DNA of 64,000 bases. It comes from Cladorhizidae sp. MBARI D1340-BT2. Its lineage: Eukaryota; Porifera; Demospongiae; Poecilosclerida; Cladorhizidae. A model generated the notes under the pieces. It saw nothing but the letters and a program-made list of their open reading frames with translations. It had not been told where the DNA came from and made no database searches. The translations under genes and the position numbers were made by a program. This document shows positions 46,589 to 57,883 of the stretch, piece by piece (within the stretch, counting starts at the first letter, position 1; each line of letters opens with the position of its first letter). The stretch covers positions 62,001 through 126,000 of the forward strand of contig JAQNBH010000136.1 in NCBI GenBank assembly GCA_028752905.1, read 5' to 3'.

Positions 46589-47027
46589 CATGTGAATGGG
46601 ATTAAGGCAAGTATGTCCTCCATTCTTGATTATTAAAATCTTATGGTATAGTCAATTGGGTTAAAAAAAACACGTTTCCCTTAACTTTACCTTTTAAGAG
46701 CCAGATTAAAGGATTTACTGAAAACACATGTGCCCTCCTCTAGTACTTTACTATCAAATGATGACTAACATAAATAAAATAAAATATCCTATGTCCTATA
46801 ATGAAATATTAATAAAAATATTTATTAATATGGTGGCATTTTTAGGGGTAAAAAAAAAAATCCGGTTCGGGGTAAAAAAAACCCACTCCTTTAAAAATAT
46901 CCTAAAAGATAAAATCAAATGTAATTACTTCAATATTTTATCAATTGAATTTTTTTTCATTAAAATTTGTTCCAATAGTCCAGTAAATAGTACAGTAATG
47001 GTTTACAGTTGGTTTTATTGCATTTTC

Positions 47028-47201
47028 TTAATTGAAAATGTTTATCACTTTTGCTTCACACTCAAACTTCAGCAGTGCCTTCCCTCGACTAATTGTTTCC
47101 ACCACTGGCTGAACAGGGCCATACATGCAACCATCCACTGCTACTATCTCCACATCTTCCGGCTTTGGCCAATCATAGAAAATGTGTGTTGAGTCTGTGC
47201 T
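47028..47201 (-). pseudogene. 57-codon open relic, module B
   Basis: Counterpart of 33311-33484, same length and stops. Reads IFYDWPKPEDVEIVAVD in the middle and the same KVINIFN end. Substitutions relative to A are mostly conservative. Unknown family. Confidence 0.4.
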
Positions 47202-48259
47202 TCACTCTCTTTTTTTGAAGGAAGGTAAATTCAGCTGAAGTGGGATCAGCATCTTCGTCATCACTGAAAACTTTTGATAGTCCATGTACCATTGATAATC
47301 AATGACTAAAGTTGGTTTATTCATATTCAGTTATCACATTATATATATATATACTATTGTATCATTCTGTCCATCAGAATGATATAGTCCATGTACCATT
47401 CACTAGGTGGTTTATTCAAATAATTCATATTACTCACAATTATGCTCTAACTCACAAATTAGCATGACTGGAGAAGAAAAAAATGAAAATATAGTACTTG
47501 GGGGGGAAAATAGAAAAAAATTGCAAAAAAAACAGCTGGCTTTTTTTAACCCCGAGTGACCAAAAATATCTGGGGTAAAAAAAAAGCAAGTCCAAAAAAC
47601 CCTAAAATATCAGATTTTTTGTTTTTTATAAACCATTTAGTAACTATTTTCTTTTGGCTAGCGCTCAAAATTTACTAATCTACCCAAAAGTTCAGGTGAG
47701 TCAGAAAAAAGTTAATTTCTGGTATTTTCTACATGTTTAGGTTCTTTATTTTGTCATGTCCTCCATGTCAATATTTTTATACAAAAACACACATTAATGA
47801 AAAGCCCATTAAAAGTACTTGACAGATCAAGGATTGCTTTAATTCTTAAAGCAGTTGTGTCTTCCCCAGACCCCTGGTCTTTTTTACCCCAACTTCCCCC
47901 CCGGCTTTTTTTTTACCCCAACTTCTCCCCCCCCCCGGCTTTTTTTTAAACCCCAATTGACTTTTCAAAGAGAGGAGGGATGGCTGCCACCAGGACATGT
48001 CTTTGCTTCCACCATTCTGTCACTCCACAGAGACATGTGCTGGCCCCCACAAACATACTCCTACATGTATAGTATATACAGAATCAGTGGGTGTGCAATA
48101 TTTAGGGAATAGGAAATCTCATTAGCTCCTGCACTTATGATAGCAGTGGGTTGCTAGGCAACTAGATAATGCAGAATTTCCCCCTGCCCTTTCAAATGTG
48201 TGGTCAAGTGTGAAGAGTATTATACACTGCATTTAATGTTTTTAGATTTTTAATCCAAT

Positions 48260-48769
48260 GGTGTTGGTCCAGTGTGTGTCCCCATAGAGCTATGGCCACC
48301 TACTTCAACCTGCCTCCACCCAGTGTGGTGTTGGTCCAGTGTGTGTCCCCTTAGAGCTATGGCCACCTACTTCAACCTGCCTCCACCCAGTGTGGTGTTG
48401 GTCCAGTGTGTGTCCCCTTAGAGCTATGGCCACCTACTTCAACCTGCCTCCACCCAGTGTGGTGTTGGTCCAGTGTGTGCCCCCTTAGAGCTATGGCCAC
48501 CTACTTCAACCTGCCTCCACCCAGTGTGGTGTTGGTCCAGTGTGTGCCCCCTTAGAGCTATGGCCACCTACTTCAACCTGCCTCCACCCAGTGTGGTGTT
48601 GGTCCAGTGTGTGCCCCCTTAGAGCTATGGCCACCTACTTCAACCTGCCTCCACCCAGTGTGGTGTTGGTCCAGTGTGTGCCCCCTTAGAGCTATGGCCA
48701 CCTACTTCAACCTGCCTCCACCCAGTGTGGTGTTGGTCCAGTGTGTGTCCCCATAGAGCTGTGCTCCAC
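48260..48769. repeat. 67-bp minisatellite, module B
   Basis: About 7.6 copies. Five interior units share the variant GTGCCCCCTTAGAG, showing local homogenisation within this copy. Confidence 0.93.
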
Positions 48770-49094
48770 CTCCTAGTTAGTGCCAGGGCAGTGCCTAGGG
48801 CTGTAGGAACTGCTGCTGGAGTGTTGTCTGGGAGGCCACACTAGGCCAGCCTCATAGAACATGTGGTTTACTAGAGAATTTTGCTGTGTGTCGACACTAA
48901 TCTACACTAATATAACCTAATTAGCACATCCTTGATGCTGAGGTTAAGTATGCTAGTACTCCAAACACTTGTAAGATGTCCACCTCACCTGACTCAGCTT
49001 CAGCATTGACCATCATCGAGCATGCGTGAGCATGGTGTGCTCCATGTGGGATAGCTCTGGTGCTGGTTGATGTGCAGATGTGCTACACACGTGA

Positions 49095-52000
49095 GCAGTT
49101 GCTAGTGTTAGGGCCAGTGCAGTTGCTAGTGTTGTTAGGGCCAGGGCAATGGCTAGGGCCAGTGCAGTTGCTAGTGTTAGGGCCAGGGTAATGGCTAGGG
49201 CCAGTGCAGTTGCTAATGTTAGGGCCAGGGTAATGGCTAGGGCCAGTGCAGTTGCTAGTGTTAGGGCCAGGGTAATGGCTAGGGCCAGTGCAGTTGCTAG
49301 TGTTAGGGCCAGGGTAATGACTAGGGCCAGTGCAGTTGCTAGTGTTAGGGCCAGGGTAATGGCTAGGGCCAGTGCAGTTGCTAGTGTTAGGGCCAGGGTA
49401 ATGACTAGGGCCAGTGCAGTTGCTAGTGTTAGGGCCAGGGCAATGGCTAGGGCCAGTGCAGTTGCTAGTGTTAGGGCCAGGGTAATGGCTAGGGCCAGTG
49501 CAGTTGCTAGTGTTAGGGCCAGGGTAATGGCTAGGGCCAGTGCAGTTGCTAGTGTTAGGGCCAGGGTAATGGCTAGGGCCAGTGCAGTTGCTAGTGTTAG
49601 GGCCAGGGTAATGGCTAGGGCCAGTGCAGTTGCTAGTGTTAGGGCCAGGGTAATGGCTAGGGCCAGTGCAGTTGCTAGTGTTAGGACCAGGGTAATGGCT
49701 AGGGCCAGTGCAGTTGCTAGTGTTAGGGCCAGGGTAATGACTAGGGCCAGTGCAGTTGCTAGTGTTAGGGCCAGGGTAATGGCTAGGGCCAGTGCAGTTG
49801 CTAGTGTTAGGGCCAGGGCAATGGCTAGGGCCAGTGCAGTTGCTAGTGTTAGGGCCAGGGCAATGGCTAGGGCCAGTGCAGTTGCTAGTGTTGTTAGGGC
49901 CAGGGCAATGGCTAGGGCCAGTGCAGTTGCTAGTGTTGTTAGGGCCAGGGCAATGGCTAGGGCCAGTGCAGTTGCTAGTGTTAGGGCCAGGGTAATGGCT
50001 AGGGCCAGTGCAGTTGCTAGTGTTAGGGCCAGGGTAATGGCTAGGGCCAGTGCAGTTGCTAGTGTTAGGGCCAGGGTAATGGCTAGGACCAGTGCAGTTG
50101 CTAGTGTTAGGGCCAGGGTAATGGCTAGGGCCAGGGTAATGGCTAGGGCCAGTGCAGTTGCTAGTGTTAGGGCCAGGGCAATGGCTAGGGCCAGTGCAGT
50201 TGCTAGTGTTAGGGCCAGGGCAATGGCTAGGGCCAGTGCAGTTGCTAGTGTTAGGGCGAGGGTAATGACTAGGGCCAGTGCAGTTGCTAGTGTTAGGGCC
50301 AGGGTAATGGCTAGGGCCAGTGCAGTTGCTAGTGTTAGGGCCAGGGTAATAGCTAGGACCAGTGCAGTTGCTAGTGTTAGGGCCAGGGCAATGGCTAGGG
50401 CCAGTGCAGTTGCTAGTGTTAGGGCCAGGGTAATGGCTAGGGCCAGTGCAGTTGCTAGTGTTAGGGCCAGGGTAATGGCTATGGCCAGTGCAGTTGCTAG
50501 TGTTAGGGCCAGGGCAATGGCTATGGCCAGTGCAGTTGCTAGTGTTAGGGCCAGGGTAATGGCTAGGGCCAGTGTAGTTGCTAGTGTTAGGGCCAGGGTA
50601 ATGCCTAGGGCCAGTGCAGTTGCTAGTGTTAGGGCCAAGGTAATGGCTAGGGCCAGTGCAGTTGCTAGTGTTAGGGCCAGGGTAATGGCTAGGGCCAGTG
50701 CAGTTGCTAGTGTTAGGGCCAGGGTAATGGCTAGGGCCAGTACAGTTGCTAGTGTTAGGGCCAGGGTAATGGCTAGGGCCAGTGCAGTTGCTAGTGTTAG
50801 GGCCAGGGTAATGGCTAGGGCCAGTGCAGTTGCTAGTGTTAGGGCCAGGGTAATGGCTAGGGCCAGTGCAGTTGCTAGTGTTAGGGCCAGGGTAATGGCT
50901 AGGGCCAGTGCAGTTGCTAGTGTTAGGGCCAGGGTAATGACTAGGGCCAGTGCAGTTGCTAGTGTTAGGGCCAGGGTAATGGCTAGGGCCAGTGCAGTTG
51001 CTAGTGTTAGGGCCAGGGTAATGGCTAGGGCCAGTGCAGTTGCTAGTGTTAGGGCCAGGGTAATGGCTAGGGCCAGTGCAGTTGCTAGTGTTAGGGCCAG
51101 GGTAATGACTAGGGCCAGTGCAGTTGCTAGTGTTAGGGCCAGGGTAATGGCTAGGGCCAGTGCAGTTGCTAGTGTTAGGGCCAGGGTAATGGCTAGGGCC
51201 AGTGCAGTTGCTAGTGTTAGGGCCAGGGTAATGGCTATGGCCAATGCAGTTGCTAGTGTTAGGGCCAGGGTAATGGCTAGGGCCAATGCAGTTGCTAGTG
51301 TTGTTAGGGCCAGGGCAATGGCTAGGGCCAGTGCAGTTGCTAGTGTTAGGGCCAGGGTAATGGCTAGGGCCAGTGCAGTTGCTAGTGTTAGGGCCAGGGC
51401 AATGGCTAGGGCCAGTGCAGTTGCTAGTGTTAGGGCCAGGGCAATGGCTAGGGCCAGTGCAGTTGCTAGTGTTAGGGCCAGGGTAATGGCTAGGGCCAGT
51501 GCAGTTGCTAGTGTTAGGGCCAGGGTAATGGCTAGGGCCAGTGCAGTTGCTAGTGTTAGGGCCAGGGTAATGGCTAGGGCCAGTGCAGTTGCTAGTGTTA
51601 GGGCCAGGGTAATGACTAGGGCCAGTGCAGTTGCTAGTGTTAGGGCCAGGGCAATGGCTAGGGCCAGTGCAGTTGCTAGTGTTAGGGCCAGGGTAATGGC
51701 TAGGGCCAGTGCAGTTGCTAGTGTTAGGGCCAGGGTAATGGCTAGGGCCAGTGCAGTTGCTAGTGTTAGGACCAGGGTAATGGCTAGGGCCAGTGCAGTT
51801 GCTAGTGTTAGGGCCAGGGTAATGGCTAGGGCCAGTGCAGTTGCTAGTGTTAGGGCCAGGGCAATGGCTAGGGCCAGTGCAGTTGCTAGTGTTAGGGCCA
51901 GGGCAATGGCTAGGGCCAGTGCAGTTGCTAGTGTTGTTAGGGCCAGGGCAATGGCTAGGGCCAGTGCAGTTGCTAGTGTTGTTAGGGCCAGGGCAATGGC

Positions 52001-54795
52001 TAGGGCCAGTGCAGTTGCTAGTGTTAGGGCCAGGGTAATGGCTAGGGCCAGTGCAGTTGCTAGTGTTAGGGCCAGGGTAATGGCTAGGGCCAGTGCAGTT
52101 GCTAGTGTTAGGGCCAGGGTAATGGCTAGGGCCAGTGCAGTTGCTAGTGTTAGGGCCAGGGCAATGGCTAGGGCCAGTGCAGTTGCTAGTGTTAGGGCCA
52201 GGGTAATGACTAGGGCCAGTGCAGTTGCTAGTGTTAGGGCCAGGGTAATGACTAGGGCCAGTGCAGTTGCTAGTGTTAGGGCCAGGGTAATGACTAGGGC
52301 CAGTGCAGTTGCTAGTGTTAGGGCCAGGGTAATGACTAGGGCCAGTGCAGTTACTAGTGTTAGGGCCAGGGTAATGGCTAGGGCCACTGTAGTTGCTAGT
52401 GTTAGGGCCAGGGTAATGGCTAGGGCCAGTGCAGATGCTAGTGTTAGGGCCAGGGTAATGGCTAGGGCCAGTGCAGTTGCTAGTGTTAGGGCCAGGGTAA
52501 TGGCTAGGGCCAGTGCAGTTGCTAGTGTTAGGGCCAGGGTAATGGCTAGGGCCAGTGCAGTTGCTAGTGTTAGGGCCAGGGTAATGACTAGGGCCAGTGC
52601 AGTTGCTAGTGTTAGGGCCAGGGCAATGGCTAGGGCCAGTGCAGTTGCTAGTGTTAGGGCCAGGGTAATGGCTAGGGCCAGTGCAGTTGCTAGTGTTAGG
52701 GCCAGGGTAATGGCAAGGGCCAGTGCAGTTGCTAGTGTTAGGGCCAGGGTAATGGCTAGGGCCAGTGCAGTTGCTAGTGTTAGGGCCAGGGTAATGGCTA
52801 GGGCCAGTGCAGTTGCTAGTGTTAGGACCAGGGTAATGGCTAGGGCCAGTGCAGTTGCTAGTGTTAGGGCCAGGGTAATGACTAGGGCCAGTGCAGTTGC
52901 TAGTGTTAGGGCCAGGGTAATGGCTAGGGCCAGTGCAGTTGCTAGTGTTAGGGCCAGGGCAATGGCTAGGGCCAGTGCAGTTGCTAGTGTTAGGGCCAGG
53001 GCAATGGCTAGGGCCAGTGCAGTTGCTAGTGTTAGGGCCAGGGCAATGGCTAGGGCCAGTGCAGTTGCTAGTGTTGTTAGGGCCAGGGCAATGGCTAGGG
53101 CCAGTGCAGTTGCTAGTGTTGTTAGGGCCAGGGCAATGGCTAGGGCCAGTGCAGTTGCTAGTGTTAGGGCCAGGGTAATGGCTAGGGCCAGTGCAGTTGC
53201 TAGTGTTAGGGCCAGGGTAATGGCTAGGGCCAGTGCAGTTGCTAGTGTTAGGGCCAGGGTAATGGCTAGGGCCAGTGCAGTTGCTAGTGTTAGGGCCAGG
53301 GCAATGGCTAGGGCCAGTGCAGTTGCTAGTGTTAGGGCCAGGGTAATGACTAGGGCCAGTGCAGTTGCTAGTGTTAGGGCCAGGGTAATGACTAGGGCCA
53401 GTGCAGTTGCTAGTGTTAGGGCCAGGGTAATGACTAGGGCCAGTGCAGTTGCTAGTGTTAGGGCCAGGGTAATGGCTAGGGCCACTGTAGTTGCTAGTGT
53501 TAGGGCCAGGGTAATGGCTAGGGCCAGTGCAGATGCTAGTGTTAGGGCCAGGGTAATGGCTAGGGCCAGTGCAGTTGCTAGTGTTAGGGCCAGGGTAATG
53601 GCTAGGGCCAGTGCAGTTGCTAGTGTTAGGACCAGGGTAATGGCTAGGGCCAGTGCAGTTGCTAGTGTTAGGGCCAGGGTAATGACTAGGGCCAGTGCAG
53701 TTGCTAGTGTTAGGGCCAGGGTAATGGCTAGGGCCAGTGCAGTTGCTAGTGTTAGGGCCAGGGCAATGGCTAGGGCCAGTGCAGTTGCTAGTGTTAGGGC
53801 CAGGGCAATGGCTAGGGCCAGTGCAGTTGCTAGTGTTGTTAGGGCCAGGGCAATGGCTAGGGCCAGTGCAGTTGCTAGTGTTGTTAGGGCCAGGGCAATG
53901 GCTAGGGCCAGTGCAGTTGCTAGTGTTAGGGCCAGGGTAATGGCTAGGGCCAGTGCAGTTGCTAGTGTTAGGGCCAGGGTAATGGCTAGGGCCAGTGCAG
54001 TTGCTAGTGTTAGGGCCAGGGCAATGGCAAGGGCCAGTGCAGTTGCTAGTGTTAGGGCCAGGGTAATGACTAGGGCCAGTGCAGTTGCTAGTGTTAGGGC
54101 CAGGGTAATGACTAGGGCCAGTGCAGTTGCTAGTGTTAGGGCCAGGGTAATGACTAGGGCCAGTGCAGTTGCTAGTGTTAGGGCCAGGGTAATGGCTAGG
54201 GCCACTGTAGTTGCTAGTGTTAGGGCCAGGGTAATGGCTAGGGCCAGTGCAGATGCTAGTGTTAGGGCCAGGGTAATGGCTAGGGCCAGTGCAGTTGCTA
54301 GTGTTAGGGCCAGGGTAATGGCTAGGGCCAGTGCAGTTGCTAGTGTTAGGACCAGGGTAATGGCTAGGGCCAGTGCAGTTGCTAGTGTTAGGGCCAGGGT
54401 AATGACTAGGGCCAGTGCAGTTGCTAGTGTTAGGGCCAGGGTAATGGCTAGGGCCAGTGCAGTTGCTAGTGTTAGGGCCAGGGCAATGGCTAGGGCCAGT
54501 GCAGTTGCTAGTGTTAGGGCCAGGGTAATGACTAGGGCCAGTGCAGTTGCTAGTGTTAGGGCCAGGGTAATGGCTAGGGCCAGTGCAGTTGCTAGTGTTG
54601 TTAGGGCCAGGGCAATGGCTAGGGCCAGTGCAGTTGCTAGTGTTAGGGCCAGGGTAATGGCTAGGGCCAGTGCAGTTGCTAGTGTTAGGGCCAGGGTAAT
54701 GGCTAGGGCCAGTGCAGTTGCTAGTGTTAGGGCCAGGGTAATGGCTAGGGCCAGTGCAGTTGCTAGTGTTAGGGCCAGGGTAATGACTAGGGTTA
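49095..54795. repeat. 42-bp minisatellite with TTAGGGCCAGGG core
   Basis: About 135 copies of a 42-bp unit (GGGCCAGTGCAGTTGCTAG, TGTTAGGGCCAGGGTAATGG, CTA). Some units carry a 3-bp GTT insertion (49131, 49892, 49937, 51301, 51931, 51976, 53071, 53116, 53835, 53880, 54597). Rare variants recur in blocks: GCCACTGTAG at about 52384, 53486 and 54202, and GTGCAGATGC about 45 bp after each, so blocks of about 0.7-1.1 kb were duplicated. Both strands are open for over 5.6 kb, encoding Ala/Leu/Thr or Ala/Arg/Val repeats. The minus-strand frame begins at TTG and has no ATG within the repeats. Confidence 0.96.
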
Positions 54796-55375
54796 ATCCA
54801 TAGCTAGTTTTATCATTGGGATAGTACCAAAGTGTTAAACAAGTGTAGTTAAGACTTTGGACCTCATAGATACTGCACACTTCACTGTATGGACTTGATA
54901 TATAGATCAAAAGATAGGTCTCTCTGTGTGCTCTCTCTTGATACTAAAAACTGTTGCATAGGTATAGCCATGCTAAAGTTACAGGCAGTCAAAGTTGGGG
55001 CCCTCAAAACCTGAATGTCTATGTAGCTCAAGCGCTTGATAATTGAAATACATGTAGTATCCATTACTAGAGGAAGCTACTCTACTATGTGAGTATTTTA
55101 ATTAGGCACTAATGGCCAAGCTCCAGGTGGTGTGTGTGTGCGTGTGTTAGAGATATGTAGAGGGTGTGTGGGCTCCACTGGTGTCCCAACACAACTATGT
55201 ATATTGTTACATAACACATTCCAGGCCAACCCTGTGTGCTTGAGGAGACATCCACACCAGCTCCCTGTGGCCCCATAAATCATGATGCTCTACACTAGCA
55301 AGACTTATGCAACATTGAGCAGTTGATCTGGAGACATGAATCAATGGCTGCATACTCCATCATGAGCTTCTAGTG

Positions 55376-55413
55376 TGAGTGTGTGTGTGTGTGGTGTGTG
55401 TGTGTGTGTGTGT
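55376..55413 (+). repeat. (GT)n microsatellite
   Basis: A nearly pure GT tract at the left edge of module C; a shorter one is at 31779-31801 in A. Confidence 0.85.
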
Positions 55414-55853
55414 TCACTGGTTGTATGGGGCAGTAGCTATTGGTGCACTCACCCTGAAAACCGTGGGCTACCATGAAAGTGCATATCTGTGCACACATTC
55501 ATGCTGTGCTAGTGATTGATGTGCCACCTGCAGCCAGTGTAGAGTGCTTGCTGAGGGCAGTTTAGTTTGGCCCTACATGGTCATGTATTGGAGCTGCAGG
55601 TTGCCATGTGAAGTGGAGTCAGCCCTCACCTCTTGCTAGTAGCTACTTGCCAGCATCAAGTCTTGAGTGGCTATAAGCACTGGGACTGGTAGGGCTGCTC
55701 AAACACTACAGATGGGGCCAGCAGTTTATATGGTTATGTTCCTGTGAAGAGGGAGGGGTCTAAATTATATACTGACAAACATGACCATGTGGTTATGACT
55801 TACCAGCTCCTAGATTGCACACACTTCACTGTAGATATGCAGTATATTGTAGA

Positions 55854-55884
55854 GTGGCTGGAACATTGTTGATGTTCCAGCCAC
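55854..55884. other. Perfect 13-bp hairpin, module C
   Basis: Same arms and loop as 32241-32271. Confidence 0.75.
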
Positions 55885-56396
55885 CCACACTTGCCCAAGT
55901 GCTTGACCACCTACTTATGTGTGAGCTAATAATGACAGCACTTATTGTATGGGAGAGCCTCAGGTGCCAACTTCAATGCCTTGCACTCAACAATTAGCAG
56001 CATGGGCAGGTGGTTTGGAGGCCCCAACTTTGACTGCCTGTACCTTGGGGGTGCTTGCTTGTACTTATGCAACAGTTTTTAGTATCAAGAGAGAGCACAC
56101 AGAGAGACCTATCTTTTCAGTTCTAGATCAAGTCCATACAGTGAAGTGTGCAGAATCTATGGAGGTCCAAAGTGGTAACCACCACTTTGGTACTATCCCA
56201 ATTATTCTTTTCTGAAGAGGTATTTCTGAAGAGGTATGCAATGAAGTGGGCGGCTACAAGTATCGTAACTCAAGAATGGATGACAATAATGAGCTGAAGC
56301 TTGAAATGCAGTTAGTATAATAGTGAAGCTAGTGAATGGCAAAGGACAAAGATTAGAATATATTTTTAGGGATTAAAAAAAGAATTGTCTACTCCA

Positions 56397-57280
56397 CTTG
56401 GACCATGACTAGGGCTAGGGTTAGTGCTTGGACCATGACTAGGGCTAGGGTTAGTGCTTGGACCATGACTAGGGTTAGGGTTAGTGCTTGGACCATGACT
56501 AGGGTTAGGGTTAGTGCTTGGACCATGACTAGGGTTAGGGTTAGTGCTTGGACCATGACTAGGGCTAGGGTTAGTGCTTGGACCATGACTAGGGTTAGGG
56601 TTAGTGCTTGGACCATGACTAGGGTTAGGGTTAGTGCTTGGACCATGACTAGGGCTAGGGTTAGTGCTTGGACCATGACTAGGGTTAGGGTTAGTGCTTG
56701 GACCATGACTAGGGTTAGGGTTAGTGCTTGGACCATGACTAGGGCTAGGGTTAGTGCTTGGACCATGACTAGGGTTAGGGTTAGTGCTTGGACCATGACT
56801 AGGGTTAGGGTTAGTGCTTGGACCATGACTAGGGCTAGGGTTAGTGCTTGGACCATGACTAGGGTTAGGGTTAGTGCTTGGACCATGACTAGGGTTAGGG
56901 TTAGTGCTTGGACCATGACTAGGGTTAGGGTTAGTGCTTGGACCATGACTAGGGTTAGGGTTAGTGCTTGGACCATGACTAGGGTTAGGGTTAGTGCTTG
57001 GACCATGACTAGGGTTAGGGTTAGTGCTTGGACCATGACTAGGGTTAGGGTTAGTGCTTGGACCATGACTAGGGTTAGGGTTAGTGCTTGGACCATGACT
57101 AATGATTAGAGTTAGGATTGGGAGGATCAGGGCCAAGGGATTGGCTAGGGCTAGGGCAATAGCTAGGGTTAGGGTTAGGGCTTGGACAATGACTAGGGTT
57201 AGGGCCTGGACAATGACTACGGTTAGGGTTTGGAAGGTCAGGGCCAAGGGATTGGCTAGGGATAGGGCAATGGCTAGATT
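56397..57280. repeat. 30-bp TTAGGG-type minisatellite, module C
   Basis: 23 full copies of a 30-bp unit (GACCATGACTAGGGTTAGGG + TTAGTGCTTG) from 56401 to 57090, differing only by GGGCTAGGG or GGGTTAGGG. Then one copy of the 84-bp-like segment and two 24-bp units, and the flank GGTCAGGGCCAAGGGATTGG. Both strands stay open because the unit is a multiple of three. Confidence 0.95.
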
Positions 57281-57709
57281 TACATGTGAATGGGATTAAG
57301 GCAAGTATGTCCTCCATTCTTGATTATTAAAATCTTATGGTATAGTCAATTGGGTTAAAAAAAACACGTTTCCCTTAACTTTACCTTTTAAGAGCCAGAT
57401 TAAAGGATTTACTGAAAACACATGTGCCCTCCTCTAGTACTTTACTATCAAATGATGACTAGCATAAATAAAATAAAATATCCTATGTCCTATAATGAAA
57501 TATTAATAAAAATATTTATTAATATGGTGGCTTTTTTAGGGGTAAAAAAAAAAATCCGGTTCGGGGTAAAAAAAACCCACTCCTTTAAAAATATCCTAAA
57601 AGATAAAATCAAATTTAATTACTTCAAAAAAATTTCAATTGAATCTTTTTTCATTAAAATTTGTTCAAATAGTACAGTAATGGTTTACAGTGGGTTTTAT
57701 TGCATTTTC

Positions 57710-57883
57710 TTAATTGAAAATGTTTATCACTTTTGCTTCACACTCAAACTTCAGCGGTGTCTTCCCTCGACTAACTGTTTCCACTACTGGCTGAACAGGG
57801 CCATACATGCAACCATCCACTGCTACTATCTCCACATCTTCCTGCCTTGGCCAATCATAGAAAATGTGTGTTGAGTCTGTGCT
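57710..57883 (-). pseudogene. 57-codon open relic, module C
   Basis: Third copy of the relic at 33311-33484, with the same length and stop. It keeps IFYDWPRQEDVEIVAVD and KVINIFN. Unknown family. Confidence 0.4.

Larger units (their letters stand above)
41979..49094. repeat. Duplicated module B
   Basis: Matches A from about 32465 to 35805 and C from about 56080 to 60255. It lacks the left 0.65-kb spacer and the pogo-type element. At the position of the short TTAGGG-type block it carries a 4.3-kb expansion. The unique parts (46589-48259 and 48770-49094) hold AT-rich sequence with the 57-codon relic, T/C-rich hairpins and spacer. An AT-rich plus-strand frame of 154 codons (46728-47192) is not called a gene. 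Confidence 0.88.
54815..56202. other. 1.39-kb segment bounded by ~190-bp inverted arms
   Basis: Left arm 54815-55012 and right arm about 56020-56202 are inverted copies. The outer 20 bases are shared (ATTGGGATAGTACCAAAGTG), and the match continues inward to the GGCAGTCAAAGTTGGGGCC words. The arms include a diverged insert-like stretch (about 54835-54860). Between them lie unique sequence (55013-55375), a GT tract and the left spacer of module C. It could be a foldback-type element or an inverted duplication of module sequence. No transposase is present and no target duplication was found. Confidence 0.65.

Noticed and set aside
42117..46623. Pro/Ser/Asn/His-rich minus-strand frames in the composite array
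   Set aside because: Repeat translation only. The starts are duplicated with the blocks and no unique protein segment is present.
46728..47192. 154-codon AT-rich plus-strand frame, also 57422-57874
   Set aside because: Composition is Ile/Lys/Phe/Asn-rich, as expected from AT-rich DNA, and broken in module A. The opposite strand carries the better candidate (57-codon relic).
49013..54910. 1,965-codon minus-strand and 1,884-codon plus-strand open frames
   Set aside because: Encoded by the 42-bp array on both strands. The minus frame begins at TTG and has no ATG within the repeats. No globular domain or codon signature is visible.
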